A stretch of DNA of 64,000 bases, taken from assembly GCA_016839055.1 (NCBI GenBank), contig JAEKNX010000001.1:124001-188000 (forward strand), written 5' to 3'. Shown in pieces: positions 43,900 to 52,447 of the stretch (within the stretch, counting starts at the first letter, position 1; every line of letters starts with the position of its first letter). Under the pieces are notes generated by a model that saw only the letters and a program-made list of their open reading frames with translations, was not told the DNA's origin and searched no databases. This DNA is from Spirochaetales bacterium. GTDB lineage: Bacteria > Spirochaetota > Spirochaetia > UBA9216. Both the position numbers and the translations under genes were made by a program.

Positions 43900-44524
43900 A
43901 ACCTTACTCCTCAGGGTTTCAGTAATATTTATTTCAATTCTCATTCATATGATGGTTTTTATGCTCAGTTTCAGCGTGGAGGAACCGGAGGAAATAACTA
44001 AATTGATACCGATATTTCAGATGATAGATGCGGTGCTTGTTGAAGAACCTGTCGAGGTCATCCTGCCACCGCCTCCTGAGCCGGAAATTATCAGTGAAGT
44101 CAATGAAGCCGTCATTCCTGATGAAACTGCGGAGGAGACACCTCCTGAGGTGGAACTTCCAAAGCCTGAACCGGTAAAAAGTACCGAGGGTAAGCCTGAT
44201 AAAAGCAATGACTCCAGGATACATCGAACCGAGACGAATTATATCCCGTTCTACAAGGTTGAAAAGCGGCCTGAGTTTATCTACCAGGCTGAACTGGAAT
44301 ATCCTCTTCAGGCAAAGAGGAACCGGATTGAAGGAACGGTAATCGTTGAAGCCGATATTGATGAGGAAGGAATTCTGCAGCAGGTGAAGATTGTAAAATC
44401 AGCAGGTTTCGGTTTCGATGAAGCGGCCTCTGCTATGCTCGATAAATCAACCTTCAGTCCGGCAGTAATGGACGGGCGAAATGTCGGGGTCCGAATGAGG
44501 TTTACAATTGAATTTGAGATTTAA
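43892..44524 (+). CDS. tonB: TonB-like energy-transducing protein
   Basis: The 210-aa protein has an N-terminal membrane helix (LLRVSVIFISILIHMMVFMLSF), a Pro/Glu-rich periplasmic linker (EVILPPPPEPEI, PPEVELPKPEPVK) and a C-terminal TonB domain (QAELEYPLQAKRNRIEGTVIVEADIDEEG and SAGFGFDEAASAMLDKSTFSPA). It transduces proton-motive force to the outer-membrane receptor encoded upstream. Its stop overlaps the convergent uspA gene by 4 bp. Confidence 0.9.
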   Translation: MNKTLLLRVSVIFISILIHMMVFMLSFSVEEPEEITKLIPIFQMIDAVLVEEPVEVILPPPPEPEIISEVNEAVIPDETAEETPPEVELPKPEPVKSTEGKPDKSNDSRIHRTETNYIPFYKVEKRPEFIYQAELEYPLQAKRNRIEGTVIVEADIDEEGILQQVKIVKSAGFGFDEAASAMLDKSTFSPAVMDGRNVGVRMRFTIEFEI

Positions 44525-44985
44525 TCTTCTTCTACCTCATCGGGCACTACAAGGACGGGGCAGTGAGCCTTTCTTATGACCTTTTCGGTAAAGTTACCAA
44601 GCATACGGTTAATCATATTGGGTCCTGCTCCGCGCCCGATTACTATCAGATCGGCGCTGCTGGTTTTTGCTTCCTGAAGTATCTGTTCACCCACATTTCC
44701 TACCGCGAATTTTGAAGAATGTTTAATACTGGAAGGAATGACAGGAAGGTAGACTTCAGCGATCTTCCTGTCTATGTCGGCTCTGGCTTTAACATCCACA
44801 TCTTCCACTTCATAGATGTATGATTTCCAGAATTGGGCATCGGGTTCCGGAATAGCGTGGAAGATGATGATCTCACTGTCGTCATTTCCTTCTGCAATGT
44901 TCAGGGCATAATGAAAGGCAGTAAGTGCGTCTGAATTGAAATCGGTGCAGAATAATATCTTCCTGAATTTATTTTTATACGGCAT
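44521..44985 (-). CDS. Universal stress protein (UspA family)
   Basis: The 154-aa protein has the Usp fold: KILFCTDFNSDALTAFHYAL at the N-terminus and the ATP-binding pattern GxxGxnxxxR-like VIGRGAGPNMINRMLGNFTEKVIRKAHCPVLVVP at the C-terminus. Usp proteins often sit next to TRAP transporters, as here, and in some cases bind TRAP-related nucleotide signals. It may be co-transcribed with the dct genes upstream, or separated from them by the hairpins at 45034-45111. Confidence 0.9.
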   Translation of the reverse strand: MPYKNKFRKILFCTDFNSDALTAFHYALNIAEGNDDSEIIIFHAIPEPDAQFWKSYIYEVEDVDVKARADIDRKIAEVYLPVIPSSIKHSSKFAVGNVGEQILQEAKTSSADLIVIGRGAGPNMINRMLGNFTEKVIRKAHCPVLVVPDEVEED

Positions 44986-45033
44986 GGTATCTCCTATAAG
45001 AATTTATTAGCCACGGATGGCGAATACTAAGGT

Positions 45034-45111
45034 GAAGTTTGTAAAACAAACTTCATAATGATAAAATAGCATGGAAGCCATTTTATCATTCCTCCTAAAA
45101 CTTTAAGTTTT
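45034..45111 (-). repeat. Three consecutive hairpins between dctM and uspA
   Basis: Reading plus-strand positions: GAAGTTTGT-AAA-ACAAACTTC (45034-45054), AATGATAAAAT with ATTTTATCATT across a 12-nt loop (45057-45090), and AAAACTT-T-AAGTTTT (45097-45111). All have perfect arms. There is no T-tract, so they may act as mRNA processing or stabilising elements or as attenuating terminators between the TRAP genes and uspA. Confidence 0.6.
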
Positions 45112-46413
45112 CTAATGCATCAGGTTCGGCAGAAAGAGACATATCTGCGGGAAGATAATCAATATAACAGAGGCAATAATCAGCATAAGCAAGTACGGAA
45201 GAGCCCCTTTGAAAATAACAGACAGCGGGATATCTCTCTCGATACCGCTTACTACATATACATTTATTCCGACAGGCGGGGTGATTACTCCCATCTGGGT
45301 TATTACTACGACAATAACGCCGAACCATATAGGGTCGAACCCGAGTTCGAGTATTACCGGATAGAATATTGGAATTGTCAGCAGGATCAGCGCGAGGGCA
45401 TCCATGAAGCAGCCCGCGACCAGAAAAAACAGAATTATCAGCATCATTGTAAACCAGCCCGGTACCGGAAGCGAGATGAAGAAGGCTGCTACCGTGAATG
45501 GAATTCTCGATACGGCAAGGAAACGGCCGAAGATTGTAGCACCCGCGACGATGAAAAAAACCATAGCCGACGTTCGTACAGTTTCAAGAATAATCAGTTT
45601 AAACTTGTGGAAATTGAGTTCTCTCTGAAAAAGGGCTATGACAAAGCTGCCCGCGGCACCTATTGCGGCGGCCTCTATTGGAGTAAAAAGCCCTAGAAAC
45701 ATTCCCCCCATAACGAGAAGGAAGAGAATAACGGTCTCAATTACGCCGTTAAGTGATTTAAATCGTTCACCCCAGCCGTACTTCGGACCCGCGGGGCCGA
45801 GTTTACTGTTTTTAACACAGCGCAGGTAAATTGAAAGGCAGAATAGAGCGGCTATCAGGAGGCCCGGCACAACACCGGCAAGAAAGAGATCGCCGATGGA
45901 CTGTTCTGTCATCAGCGCATAGACGATGAAGACAACCGACGGAGGTATCAGCATTCCAAGTGACCCGCCGGCGGCAACCGTGCCTGATGCAAGCGAGTCG
46001 GTATAGCCGTAACGTTTCATCTCCGGAAGTGCTACAGAGGCCATTGTTGCCGCAGTAGCCGGTCCCGAGCCGCAGATTGCACCGAACCCAGCGCAGGCGC
46101 CGACTGTGGCCATAGCGAGGCCGCCCTTTAAATGTCCCATCCAAACGTGGGTAGTGTGAAAAAGGCGTTTACTTATGCCGGCGTGAAAGGCCACCTGGCC
46201 CATCATCACAAAGAGGGGGATGACCGTCAGGCTGTAGGAGGAGAAGGTCTCATAAAGATCGGCCGTAACCATGCTGAAGGCTGCCTGAGGGCTGACAATC
46301 AGAGCAAAGCCGATGACTCCCGAGGCTATCATCGCGAAGGCGACGGGCATGCTGGTCAAGAGCAGACCAAAAAGAATCAGGCATCCGATGATACCTATCT
46401 GAACTGGATTCAT
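45112..46413 (-). CDS. dctM: TRAP transporter large permease (DctM)
   Basis: The 433-aa protein has about 12 membrane helices and TRAP large-subunit motifs (TVGACAGFGAICGSGPATAATMASVALPEMKRYGY, then GGSLGMLIPPSVVFIVYALMTEQSIGDLFLAG; TIPIFYPVILELGFDPIWFGV; and GVITPPVGINVYVV). The ATG at 46413 overlaps dctQ by 4 bp, which replaces a longer possible start. It forms the membrane part of a Na+- or H+-driven solute importer. Confidence 0.93.
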   Translation of the reverse strand: MNPVQIGIIGCLILFGLLLTSMPVAFAMIASGVIGFALIVSPQAAFSMVTADLYETFSSYSLTVIPLFVMMGQVAFHAGISKRLFHTTHVWMGHLKGGLAMATVGACAGFGAICGSGPATAATMASVALPEMKRYGYTDSLASGTVAAGGSLGMLIPPSVVFIVYALMTEQSIGDLFLAGVVPGLLIAALFCLSIYLRCVKNSKLGPAGPKYGWGERFKSLNGVIETVILFLLVMGGMFLGLFTPIEAAAIGAAGSFVIALFQRELNFHKFKLIILETVRTSAMVFFIVAGATIFGRFLAVSRIPFTVAAFFISLPVPGWFTMMLIILFFLVAGCFMDALALILLTIPIFYPVILELGFDPIWFGVIVVVITQMGVITPPVGINVYVVSGIERDIPLSVIFKGALPYLLMLIIASVILIIFPQICLFLPNLMH

Positions 46414-46892
46414 GGTTTGATGTACTCCTTTCCCGGGTGAACAAGATGATAGATAAATACTACCATCATCAGCAGGCAATTCAGGCTGATGATGATGGGG
46501 ATCCAGAAAACCGGAAGGCCTAGGTTTGCGAAGACCTCACCGGATTTATACAGGGAAATCCCGTTACGAAGGGTGTAAAAGGTGAGCAGCCCGAAAATGA
46601 CCAGTGATGAAAATCTGAAGACTGTATCGAGAACCACCCGGCCGGTTTTGCCGAATTTATGATAGAAAAACTCTATCGCAATATGACCCTTTACTGCTGT
46701 CAGGTAAGGAAGGGCGCATGCAACGCCAATCGCGCCGCATGCCCGCACCAGATCATAAGCTCCAGTTATACCGATATTAAAGAGACGCAGAACAACATCC
46801 GCGACGGTAATAACCATCATCAGAATTATTGCACCTCCGGCAATGTAGGCAAAGACGATGATGATACGTCTCATAAATGAGAAAAATTTCAT
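46410..46892 (-). CDS. dctQ: TRAP transporter small permease (DctQ)
   Basis: The 160-aa protein has four membrane helices and the DctQ pattern (IITVADVVLRLFNIGITGAYDLV, GVACALPYLTAVKGHIAIEFFY). It lies 3 bp after dctP and overlaps dctM by 4 bp, the normal dctP-Q-M order. Confidence 0.92.
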   Translation of the reverse strand: MKFFSFMRRIIIVFAYIAGGAIILMMVITVADVVLRLFNIGITGAYDLVRACGAIGVACALPYLTAVKGHIAIEFFYHKFGKTGRVVLDTVFRFSSLVIFGLLTFYTLRNGISLYKSGEVFANLGLPVFWIPIIISLNCLLMMVVFIYHLVHPGKEYIKP

Positions 46893-46895
46893 AAC

Positions 46896-47924
46896 TTATT
46901 TAAGCATCTCGCGAATGTCGTCAAGGAAGGCCTCTCCCTGGAGACCCTTCTCATTTGTCGCGGCGACATATTCAAAGTAGACGGGTTCCATGGCTTTTAC
47001 GAGGGCAGTTTCTTCGGCGGCAGAAAGGCTTATGTACTCTTTTCCGAGTTCCTTTACGAAGGCATCTCCTGCTCTGTCGGCCTCGTCCCAGGCTTCACCC
47101 TGCTTTACTATCCACTCTTCGCTTACTTCGGACACTATCATCTGGAGAACTTCGGGAAGCGCTTCCCATTTTGCCTTGTTCATAACGGCGAACATTGTGG
47201 TTGTATAGCCTATTGCCTTGGTGTCGACAACATAGTTGATAACCTCGCCCTGTTTCCATCCCTTTAGAGTCTCAACCGGACAGAATGTAGCGTCAACTAC
47301 GCCCTTTGAAAGAGATTCATAGGTATCTCCCTGGCTCATCGAGATTGGAGTTCCGCCAAGGGCTTCTACTATTTTGGCAGAGAGGCCGGTGGCTCTGATC
47401 TTCATCGATGCAATGTCGGATGCACTACTGACCTTTTTTCTGCTTGCAAGGATTCCGGGGCCGTGGGCGTGGATATACAGAGTCTGAACTCCTGAAAGTT
47501 CTTCAGGCTGATATTTTTTAATCATTTCATTAGCAATTCTTGTTGCGGTGACACCATCAGGATATCCGAGAGGAAGATCGAGGCCTTCGAGGAGCGGGAA
47601 ACGTCCCCTTGTGTAGGCGAAAACGCTCATGCCTATATCGGCAATTCCTGATTCAACGGCTTCATAGGTCTGAGCTGCTTTGCTCAGCGTTCCGCCATGG
47701 AACATGGTTATCTTAATCTGTCCATCGGTACGTTTTTCGACTTCCTTTGCCCATGCTTCGGCTGTCTGAGCCTGAAGATGAGTGGCAGGGAAGAAGACAG
47801 CATAATTGAATTCATAGGTTTTCTTTTTTTCAGGGGCTTTAGCGGAAGCAGAGTCTCCGTCATCCTTGCTGCAGCCGGCGAATAATACGATTGCGACGGA
47901 AAGAAGTAAAAACAGTTTTTTCAT
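46896..47924 (-). CDS. dctP: TRAP transporter solute-binding protein (DctP family)
   Basis: The 342-aa protein has a lipoprotein signal (LLLSVAIVLFAGC, Cys at residue 18), then the DctP fold (YAVFFPATHLQAQTAEAWAKEVEKRTDGQIKI, GGTLSKAAQTYEAVESGIADIGMSVFAYTRGRFPL, MKIRATG...ALGGTPISMSQGDTYESLSKGVVDATFCP). The family Arg that contacts carboxylates is visible in KIRATG. The ligand is probably an organic acid but not certain. Confidence 0.92.
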   Translation of the reverse strand: MKKLFLLLSVAIVLFAGCSKDDGDSASAKAPEKKKTYEFNYAVFFPATHLQAQTAEAWAKEVEKRTDGQIKITMFHGGTLSKAAQTYEAVESGIADIGMSVFAYTRGRFPLLEGLDLPLGYPDGVTATRIANEMIKKYQPEELSGVQTLYIHAHGPGILASRKKVSSASDIASMKIRATGLSAKIVEALGGTPISMSQGDTYESLSKGVVDATFCPVETLKGWKQGEVINYVVDTKAIGYTTTMFAVMNKAKWEALPEVLQMIVSEVSEEWIVKQGEAWDEADRAGDAFVKELGKEYISLSAAEETALVKAMEPVYFEYVAATNEKGLQGEAFLDDIREMLK

Positions 47925-47968
47925 TTGTTTCTCCTGATAATAACATGTCTACTAAGAACAATTTTTTT

Positions 47969-47997
47969 AGAATATCCGAAAACTTGTAAAAACGCAA
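47969..47997 (-). promoter_or_regulatory. Promoter for the TRAP operon
   Basis: On the minus strand TTGCGT (47997-47992), 17 bp and TATTCT (47974-47969) form a sigma-70-like promoter 45 bp upstream of dctP. Confidence 0.45.
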
Positions 47998-48207
47998 ATG
48001 AATTTAACTATGTTTAAGGGTGTTGAGTATAAGTTAAGGCGTAAGACGAAAGCAGTGGAGCCCAGCTTTGCTTATAAATGTGCTTTTAGTCGATAGTTGG
48101 GAGACCTGAAAGATACTGCAGCAACGCCATTTTCCTGGCTTTCAATAATTTGTTATTCGAGTTGTCGAGTGAAAGCGCTTCGAGTTCACTCCAAGCGAAA
48201 AGGAATG
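47998..48207. other. Intergenic region between TRAP and toxin-antitoxin genes
   Basis: No gene or clear RNA was seen. A weak inverted repeat (AGTGAA...TTCACT, about 48169-48191) is present. The sequence separates the divergent TRAP operon and the toxin-antitoxin promoter. Confidence 0.4.
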
Positions 48208-48246
48208 TTGATTTTACACGTGCGGTAGTGTATAATAGACACGTGT
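48208..48246 (+). promoter_or_regulatory. Toxin-antitoxin promoter with two ACACGTG operator boxes
   Basis: TTGATT (48208-48213), a 17-bp spacer and TATAAT (48231-48236) make a near-consensus promoter. ACACGTG at 48216-48222 and the full palindrome ACACGTGT at 48239-48246 flank the -10 box. Two boxes 23 bp apart suit binding by an antitoxin dimer pair, so autorepression is likely. Confidence 0.65.
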
Positions 48247-48256
48247 GGAGGTTGTG

Positions 48257-48520
48257 ATGAGTACAAAACTGACTCTGACTCTGGATGAGGGTGTTATCAG
48301 AATTGCAAAAGAATATGCGAAGGAGCAGAATACAAGTTTGTCTCGTATGGTGGAGGGTTACTTTAGAAGAATAACCGAAGAAGCAGCGGAACCGGCAATA
48401 AAAATGGATATAGCTCCAATAACAAAGAAACTCACCGGAATCGTAAGGCTATCGCAGGAAGCATTAGAGAAGAGTGATAAAGAGCTGCTAGTGGATGCTC
48501 TCAAAGAGAAATACCTGTGA
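48257..48520 (+). CDS. Antitoxin of the ribbon-helix-helix/DUF6364 type
   Basis: The 87-aa protein starts MSTKLTLTLDEGVIRIAKEYAKEQNTSLSRMVEGYF, an RHH-like strand and two helices of the DUF6364 type that often pairs with PIN toxins. The C-terminal half (ITKKLTGIVRLSQEALEKSDKELLVDALKEKYL) would bind and block the toxin. ATG 48257 has GGAGGT upstream. It overlaps the toxin gene by one base (TGATG), and the promoter carries candidate operators. Confidence 0.87.
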   Translation: MSTKLTLTLDEGVIRIAKEYAKEQNTSLSRMVEGYFRRITEEAAEPAIKMDIAPITKKLTGIVRLSQEALEKSDKELLVDALKEKYL

Positions 48521-48948
48521 TGAATAAAGGAAAAGTTTTTATAGATTCAGATGTTATTCTTGATGTTTTGATGAATCGGGAGCCTCATGTTCATTTCTCA
48601 CAGCAATTTGTTGCGCTTGTTGAGGCGAATGTTTTTGAAGGCTTTACTTCAGCTCTGATTCTTGCTAACTGCCATTACATTATTTCAAATCAAATGAATA
48701 AAACCGTTGCCGATGTCTGTATTCAGCAGCTCCGCTCGTTTCTGAAGGTTCTTCCTTTTACAGATAAAGAAATAGGAGAGTCGCTAAGTTCCGGCTTCAA
48801 GGATTTTGAAGCCGGCGTTCAGTATTACATCGCAGTGAATAACAGGATAAACACAATTTTAACACGCAATACTGCTGATTATAGAATGGCAGCAGGGGTG
48901 AAGATTATCTCTCCGAAAGAGTTTATACTCGAGATGGATATTGATTAA
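48520..48948 (+). CDS. PIN-domain toxin (probable ribonuclease, VapC-like)
   Basis: The 142-aa protein has the PIN acidic residues: VFIDSDVILDVLMNREPH (Asp pair near residues 8 and 13), a central Glu (VALVEANVFEGF), and the C-terminal D (RNTADYRMAA). PIN toxins cleave tRNA, rRNA or mRNA when freed from the antitoxin. It follows the antitoxin with a 1-bp overlap and has no signal peptide. The ATG at 48520 is preferred to GTG 48517. Confidence 0.87.
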   Translation: MNKGKVFIDSDVILDVLMNREPHVHFSQQFVALVEANVFEGFTSALILANCHYIISNQMNKTVADVCIQQLRSFLKVLPFTDKEIGESLSSGFKDFEAGVQYYIAVNNRINTILTRNTADYRMAAGVKIISPKEFILEMDID

Positions 48949-49115
48949 TTATAACAGATAAACCGTATTTTATTAAAATCTTCTTTTCTTTCCAATCCTT
49001 TTTCATGGGATGCGTTGAGACTCATATTCAGTATATATATCAGAAGCTCGGTGTAAGCGGTAGAAGGGAACTGTTGAGATTATTTTATCAAGGAGAATGT
49101 TTGGAACGATGATCC

Positions 49116-50333
49116 TTATTCAAAAAAGTAAACAGCGTCTCCTTTTGCTCCATCGGTAGCACGTGTTCCTTCAGCCCCTGAACCAAGATAGGCAAAATCA
49201 GATGCTTTATCAGGATCCAGTTTCATTGCCTTATTGTAGTACACCCCCGCGTCATCGTTTTTCTCAAGGGCGTAGCTGGTTCTACTCATATTCAGATAGA
49301 GGTTGAAAAGCGTACGTTCTGGAATTCTTGTGTTTGCCGCGGATAGTTCGATACCGTGGTAAATCTCAATCGCGGAAGTATATTTTTTATTTAGATAGAA
49401 GAGCGAGCCGAGGTTTAGTTTGGCATTTGTATAGTCGGATTTTTTCTCGATGGCGCGGTCGAATGCTTTTTCTGCTAAGTCGAATGCACCTAGCTTGGCA
49501 GCGGCCACTCCATATGAGTTCCAGTTCTGTGCTGTGTTCTTCGTCTCAGCTTCTATTTTAACCGGTTTCAGAATTGACTCCGATAGTTTCTCAATATCGC
49601 GCTTGAATGCCGCAACTACCGCCTCGTCATCGCCGTACTGAAGGCCCAGGTCGGTCTCGCGCAGCACAACAGGACGAAAAAGTCCCTGGGCTTCGCCTGT
49701 TTTATAAAAACCGCGGCGCGCGGGCGCTGAGTCCCATTCGGTGAACTCGGAAATTCCCTTGCTCCAGGCTTCGGTGAAGCTGCGTTTTCCAATCATCGTT
49801 ATTTCCACCGGAACCCAGATTGTTCCGCCGCTTTCTATGGTAATAGCACGATCAGGACTGATCATCTTATAGTCCGCCGACGGAACATCGGTGTTGAACG
49901 CGCAGAATATATGGCCGGGGACGGTTACAAGCGCTGTTTCGATACCGATAGACTCAAGCATTGTGCAGTAGAGGACAGTCAGATCGTCGCAGTCGCCGGT
50001 AAGCCGCTTGAGGGTTTCTCGCGGCAGGCTGATTGAATCGACCACGAATGTGTCGCCCTGCATCTCTGTGAAGGGGGCTGTCGGATCTATCTGATAAAGA
50101 ATGCCCAGCTCGCCGAGCGCATTGAATGCCTGCATGGCAAACTGAAGGTTGCCGCTTATATAAGGACTGACCTCATCACGGTGAATCTGCCTGATATAGC
50201 TGGAATAGTTGCGTACTGCGCTGTCCTGCGCGGTGATGAAGGCTGCGGCCTTGCGGTCGTCATCCCAGGTGAGGGCATTCCTGTCGTGCAGATCATAGGT
50301 GACCGATTTACGCTGTTCAATATTGCGTCCACC
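49116..50333 (-). pseudogene. 5'-truncated transglutaminase-like/TPR protein gene
   Basis: The frame from ATG 50135 gives 339 aa with a transglutaminase-like core (LTGDCDDLTVLYCTMLESIG with the Cys, VPGHIFCAFN with the His) and a TPR run (WNSYGVAAAKLGAFDLAEKAFDRAIEKKSDYTNAKLNLG, YNKAMKLDPDKASDFAYLG). The frame is open for a further 66 codons upstream (to 50333), reading DRNALTWDDDRKAAAFITAQ and YISGNLQFAMQAF, so the apparent Met is internal. No start codon or ribosome binding site occurs before the in-frame stop at 50334-50336. The N-terminal part was deleted. The remaining C-terminal part could be translated only weakly. Confidence 0.7.
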
Positions 50334-50336
50334 TTA

Positions 50337-50643
50337 AATCAGGAACTTTGTATAACCTCACATCCATTAAAAATAATAGCTTAATTTTCAGATACTCAAA
50401 TTTCCTGTCAAAGCTGCAGGATAAAGGATTAATCTTATCGGAATCCAACTCATGACTAAAAGTTATCCTCCCGGAAACTAAAAGATGGACAATCAAAATA
50501 ATTACACCTTTTACAATTGTACCTGTATATGCATTTGAAATATTTTTTTTAAATCAATATCATTAAACTTCTATTTTCCTTGGAAACAAGAATAAAAACC
50601 AGGAGAGCTTGAAATCTTCCCCATTTCCGGGGATTATATTTAG
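50337..50643. other. Intergenic region before the aspartate kinase gene
   Basis: No gene was seen. CCCC-ATTTCC-GGGG (50619-50632) can form a small hairpin just upstream of the aspartate kinase start and would cover its G-rich ribosome binding site. No lysine riboswitch could be recognised by eye. Confidence 0.4.
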
Positions 50644-52011
50644 ATGAAAAAGATTGTAGTGAAATTCGGCGGTTCAAACCTTAAAACGAAAGAGGATATA
50701 GGCAAGATTATCAAAACCATCCGCGCCTACAACCGGCCTCTTGTAATTGTTGTTTCAGCCTTCTATGGAATCACCAACTACCTCACCGAGGGCCTCGAAA
50801 CAGTTCTTGATGATGAAACCCACATTACTGCCATGATAGATTTTATGAAGAATTTGAAACGTGAAACCCTCGAAGAAAATATTGATGATGAGGTTTTTCG
50901 GGCCGCTGCTTATGAAAAGGTGAAAATCCGGCTTGAGCAGCTTCATAAATTCCTGCTCGGCATTCATTATATTGGTGAAGTACCTGATTTTATAGAGGAT
51001 CAGGTGCTTAGTTACGGCGAAAAGCTTAGCTCTCTGATGCTAACGCTTATTCTCAAGTACAATGGAATTGATTCAGTTGAGGCTATGCCCGAAGACATCG
51101 GGCTGGTTACCGACGGTGCATTCCGCAACGCCTCCATCGATTTTGAGCGGTCAACCGAGCCGGTAAGCCGTGCTCTGTCGGAAGAGCGTATATTCATAAT
51201 TCCTGGATTTTACGGTGTCTCTGCCGAAGGGCGTGTAAACCTTCTCGGACGCGGGGGCAGCGACTATTCGGCTGCGGCTATTGCAAGCTGCATTGACGCA
51301 GAGTCACTCGATGTGTGGAAGGATGTAAACGGTTATATGTCGGCTGACCCGGGCCTTATACCGACTGCCCGCCGAATTGAAAATCTTTCCTATAATGAGG
51401 CAGCCGAACTGTCTTATTTCGGTGCGAAGATTCTTCATCCGCGTACTGTTGAACCTCTGTTAAAGCAGAAAATACCTGTCAAGATTTTTAATATAAACGA
51501 TGCAGGAAATATACATCCACTTACTGTCATTGGTGAGCAGAAGCTGAATGGAATCTCAATGCTGAAAAGCGTTACCTACAGCGACAGTTTCGCCATCCTT
51601 AAACTCGAGGGTGCAGGAGTCGGCATCAAGGAAGGAATACTTGCCGAAGTGACGACCTTATTGGACCGCAACAGAATCAACATCAAATCAGTAGTGACAT
51701 CCCAGACAGCTATAAATATCTATCTTGATTCACCCGACCTGACGGGTGCCAAAACACTGCTTGAAAAATATCCGCCACATGCCGTAACTTCGATAATTCC
51801 CCAAGACAATCTATCGATTATTGCACTGGTTGGTGACGGTCTAATCCATTCACAGGGGTTGGCATACAGGATGATAGGAGCAGTTGCGGAGCAGGGGATT
51901 GATTTGAAAATTGTATCCGTAGGAGCATCCGATTCGGCGGTATATTGTGTAGTGGATCGAAATGACAGGGAGAAGGCAGTGATGGTAATTCATGAGGCGT
52001 TTTTTAAATAG
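50644..52011 (+). CDS. Aspartate kinase
   Basis: The 455-aa enzyme catalyses phosphorylation of aspartate, the first step toward lysine, methionine and threonine. The N-terminal kinase has KFGGSNLKTKEDI and the catalytic block GRGGSDYSAAAIASCIDAESLDVWKDVNGYMSADP. The C-terminal ~150 residues hold two ACT domains (FAILKLEGAGVGIKEGILAEVTTLLDRNRINIKSV, then IALVGDGLIHSQGLAYRMIGAVAEQGIDLKIVSVGASD), which probably bind an inhibitory amino acid. It is monofunctional and monocistronic. Confidence 0.95.
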   Translation: MKKIVVKFGGSNLKTKEDIGKIIKTIRAYNRPLVIVVSAFYGITNYLTEGLETVLDDETHITAMIDFMKNLKRETLEENIDDEVFRAAAYEKVKIRLEQLHKFLLGIHYIGEVPDFIEDQVLSYGEKLSSLMLTLILKYNGIDSVEAMPEDIGLVTDGAFRNASIDFERSTEPVSRALSEERIFIIPGFYGVSAEGRVNLLGRGGSDYSAAAIASCIDAESLDVWKDVNGYMSADPGLIPTARRIENLSYNEAAELSYFGAKILHPRTVEPLLKQKIPVKIFNINDAGNIHPLTVIGEQKLNGISMLKSVTYSDSFAILKLEGAGVGIKEGILAEVTTLLDRNRINIKSVVTSQTAINIYLDSPDLTGAKTLLEKYPPHAVTSIIPQDNLSIIALVGDGLIHSQGLAYRMIGAVAEQGIDLKIVSVGASDSAVYCVVDRNDREKAVMVIHEAFFK

Positions 52012-52345
52012 AAGAGAATTAATCCGGAATAGAGTTTACGAAAAGGGTGCGTGTTCATGTAAGTTTTTGAATTAATGTGAAGAAAGCTGCCAGTGTGACT
52101 CTATGAAAACTCTCTATAAGATTCCATTAAGCCCGTGCATTTATCAGTTACAGATGAATAAATTTCTAATGGCCCCGGGATTTTAAGCTTTTACCGCCTG
52201 TGTTATTCGTTATTAATCCTTTTTAAATTACTTGTCTTTATCTGTATAACCCTCAGTAATTATATATGGGCTATACATATAGCACAACGAAACTTTATGT
52301 TGAGTTGCCTGCAAACCACCTTGTGAAAAAAAATGAAAATAAAAT
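52012..52345. other. AT-rich intergenic region before the SorC operon
   Basis: No gene, RNA or repeat was recognised. It separates aspartate kinase from the SorC-regulated operon and may hold distal control sites. Confidence 0.4.
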
Positions 52346-52374
52346 TTGACTTATTATAATTGTCAGGTTATTAT
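52346..52374 (+). promoter_or_regulatory. Promoter for the SorC-family regulator gene
   Basis: TTGACT (52346-52351), a 17-bp spacer and TATTAT (52369-52374) form a strong sigma-70-like promoter. Its position argues against in-frame starts at 52346 and 52373 and supports ATG 52448. Confidence 0.65.
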
Positions 52375-52447
52375 GTTGAACATCAAGGCGACAAATGTAA
52401 GGCATGACGACAAAAGTCAAAGGTTTTCATTGAGGGAAATTGGACGA

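Noticed and set aside
45115-45696. Plus-strand frame of 193 codons antisense to dctM
   Set aside because: The composition is that of a shadow of a membrane protein gene (many Tyr, Arg, His, Gln) and there is no ribosome binding site.
50337-50643. Lysine riboswitch upstream of aspartate kinase
   Set aside because: No conserved lysine-riboswitch core could be recognised in the 307-bp spacer; only a small CCCC/GGGG hairpin is present.
52346-52447. Longer N-terminus for the SorC regulator from TTG 52346 or ATG 52373
   Set aside because: A strong promoter (TTGACT-17-TATTAT) occupies 52346-52374, so those codons would not be on the mRNA.
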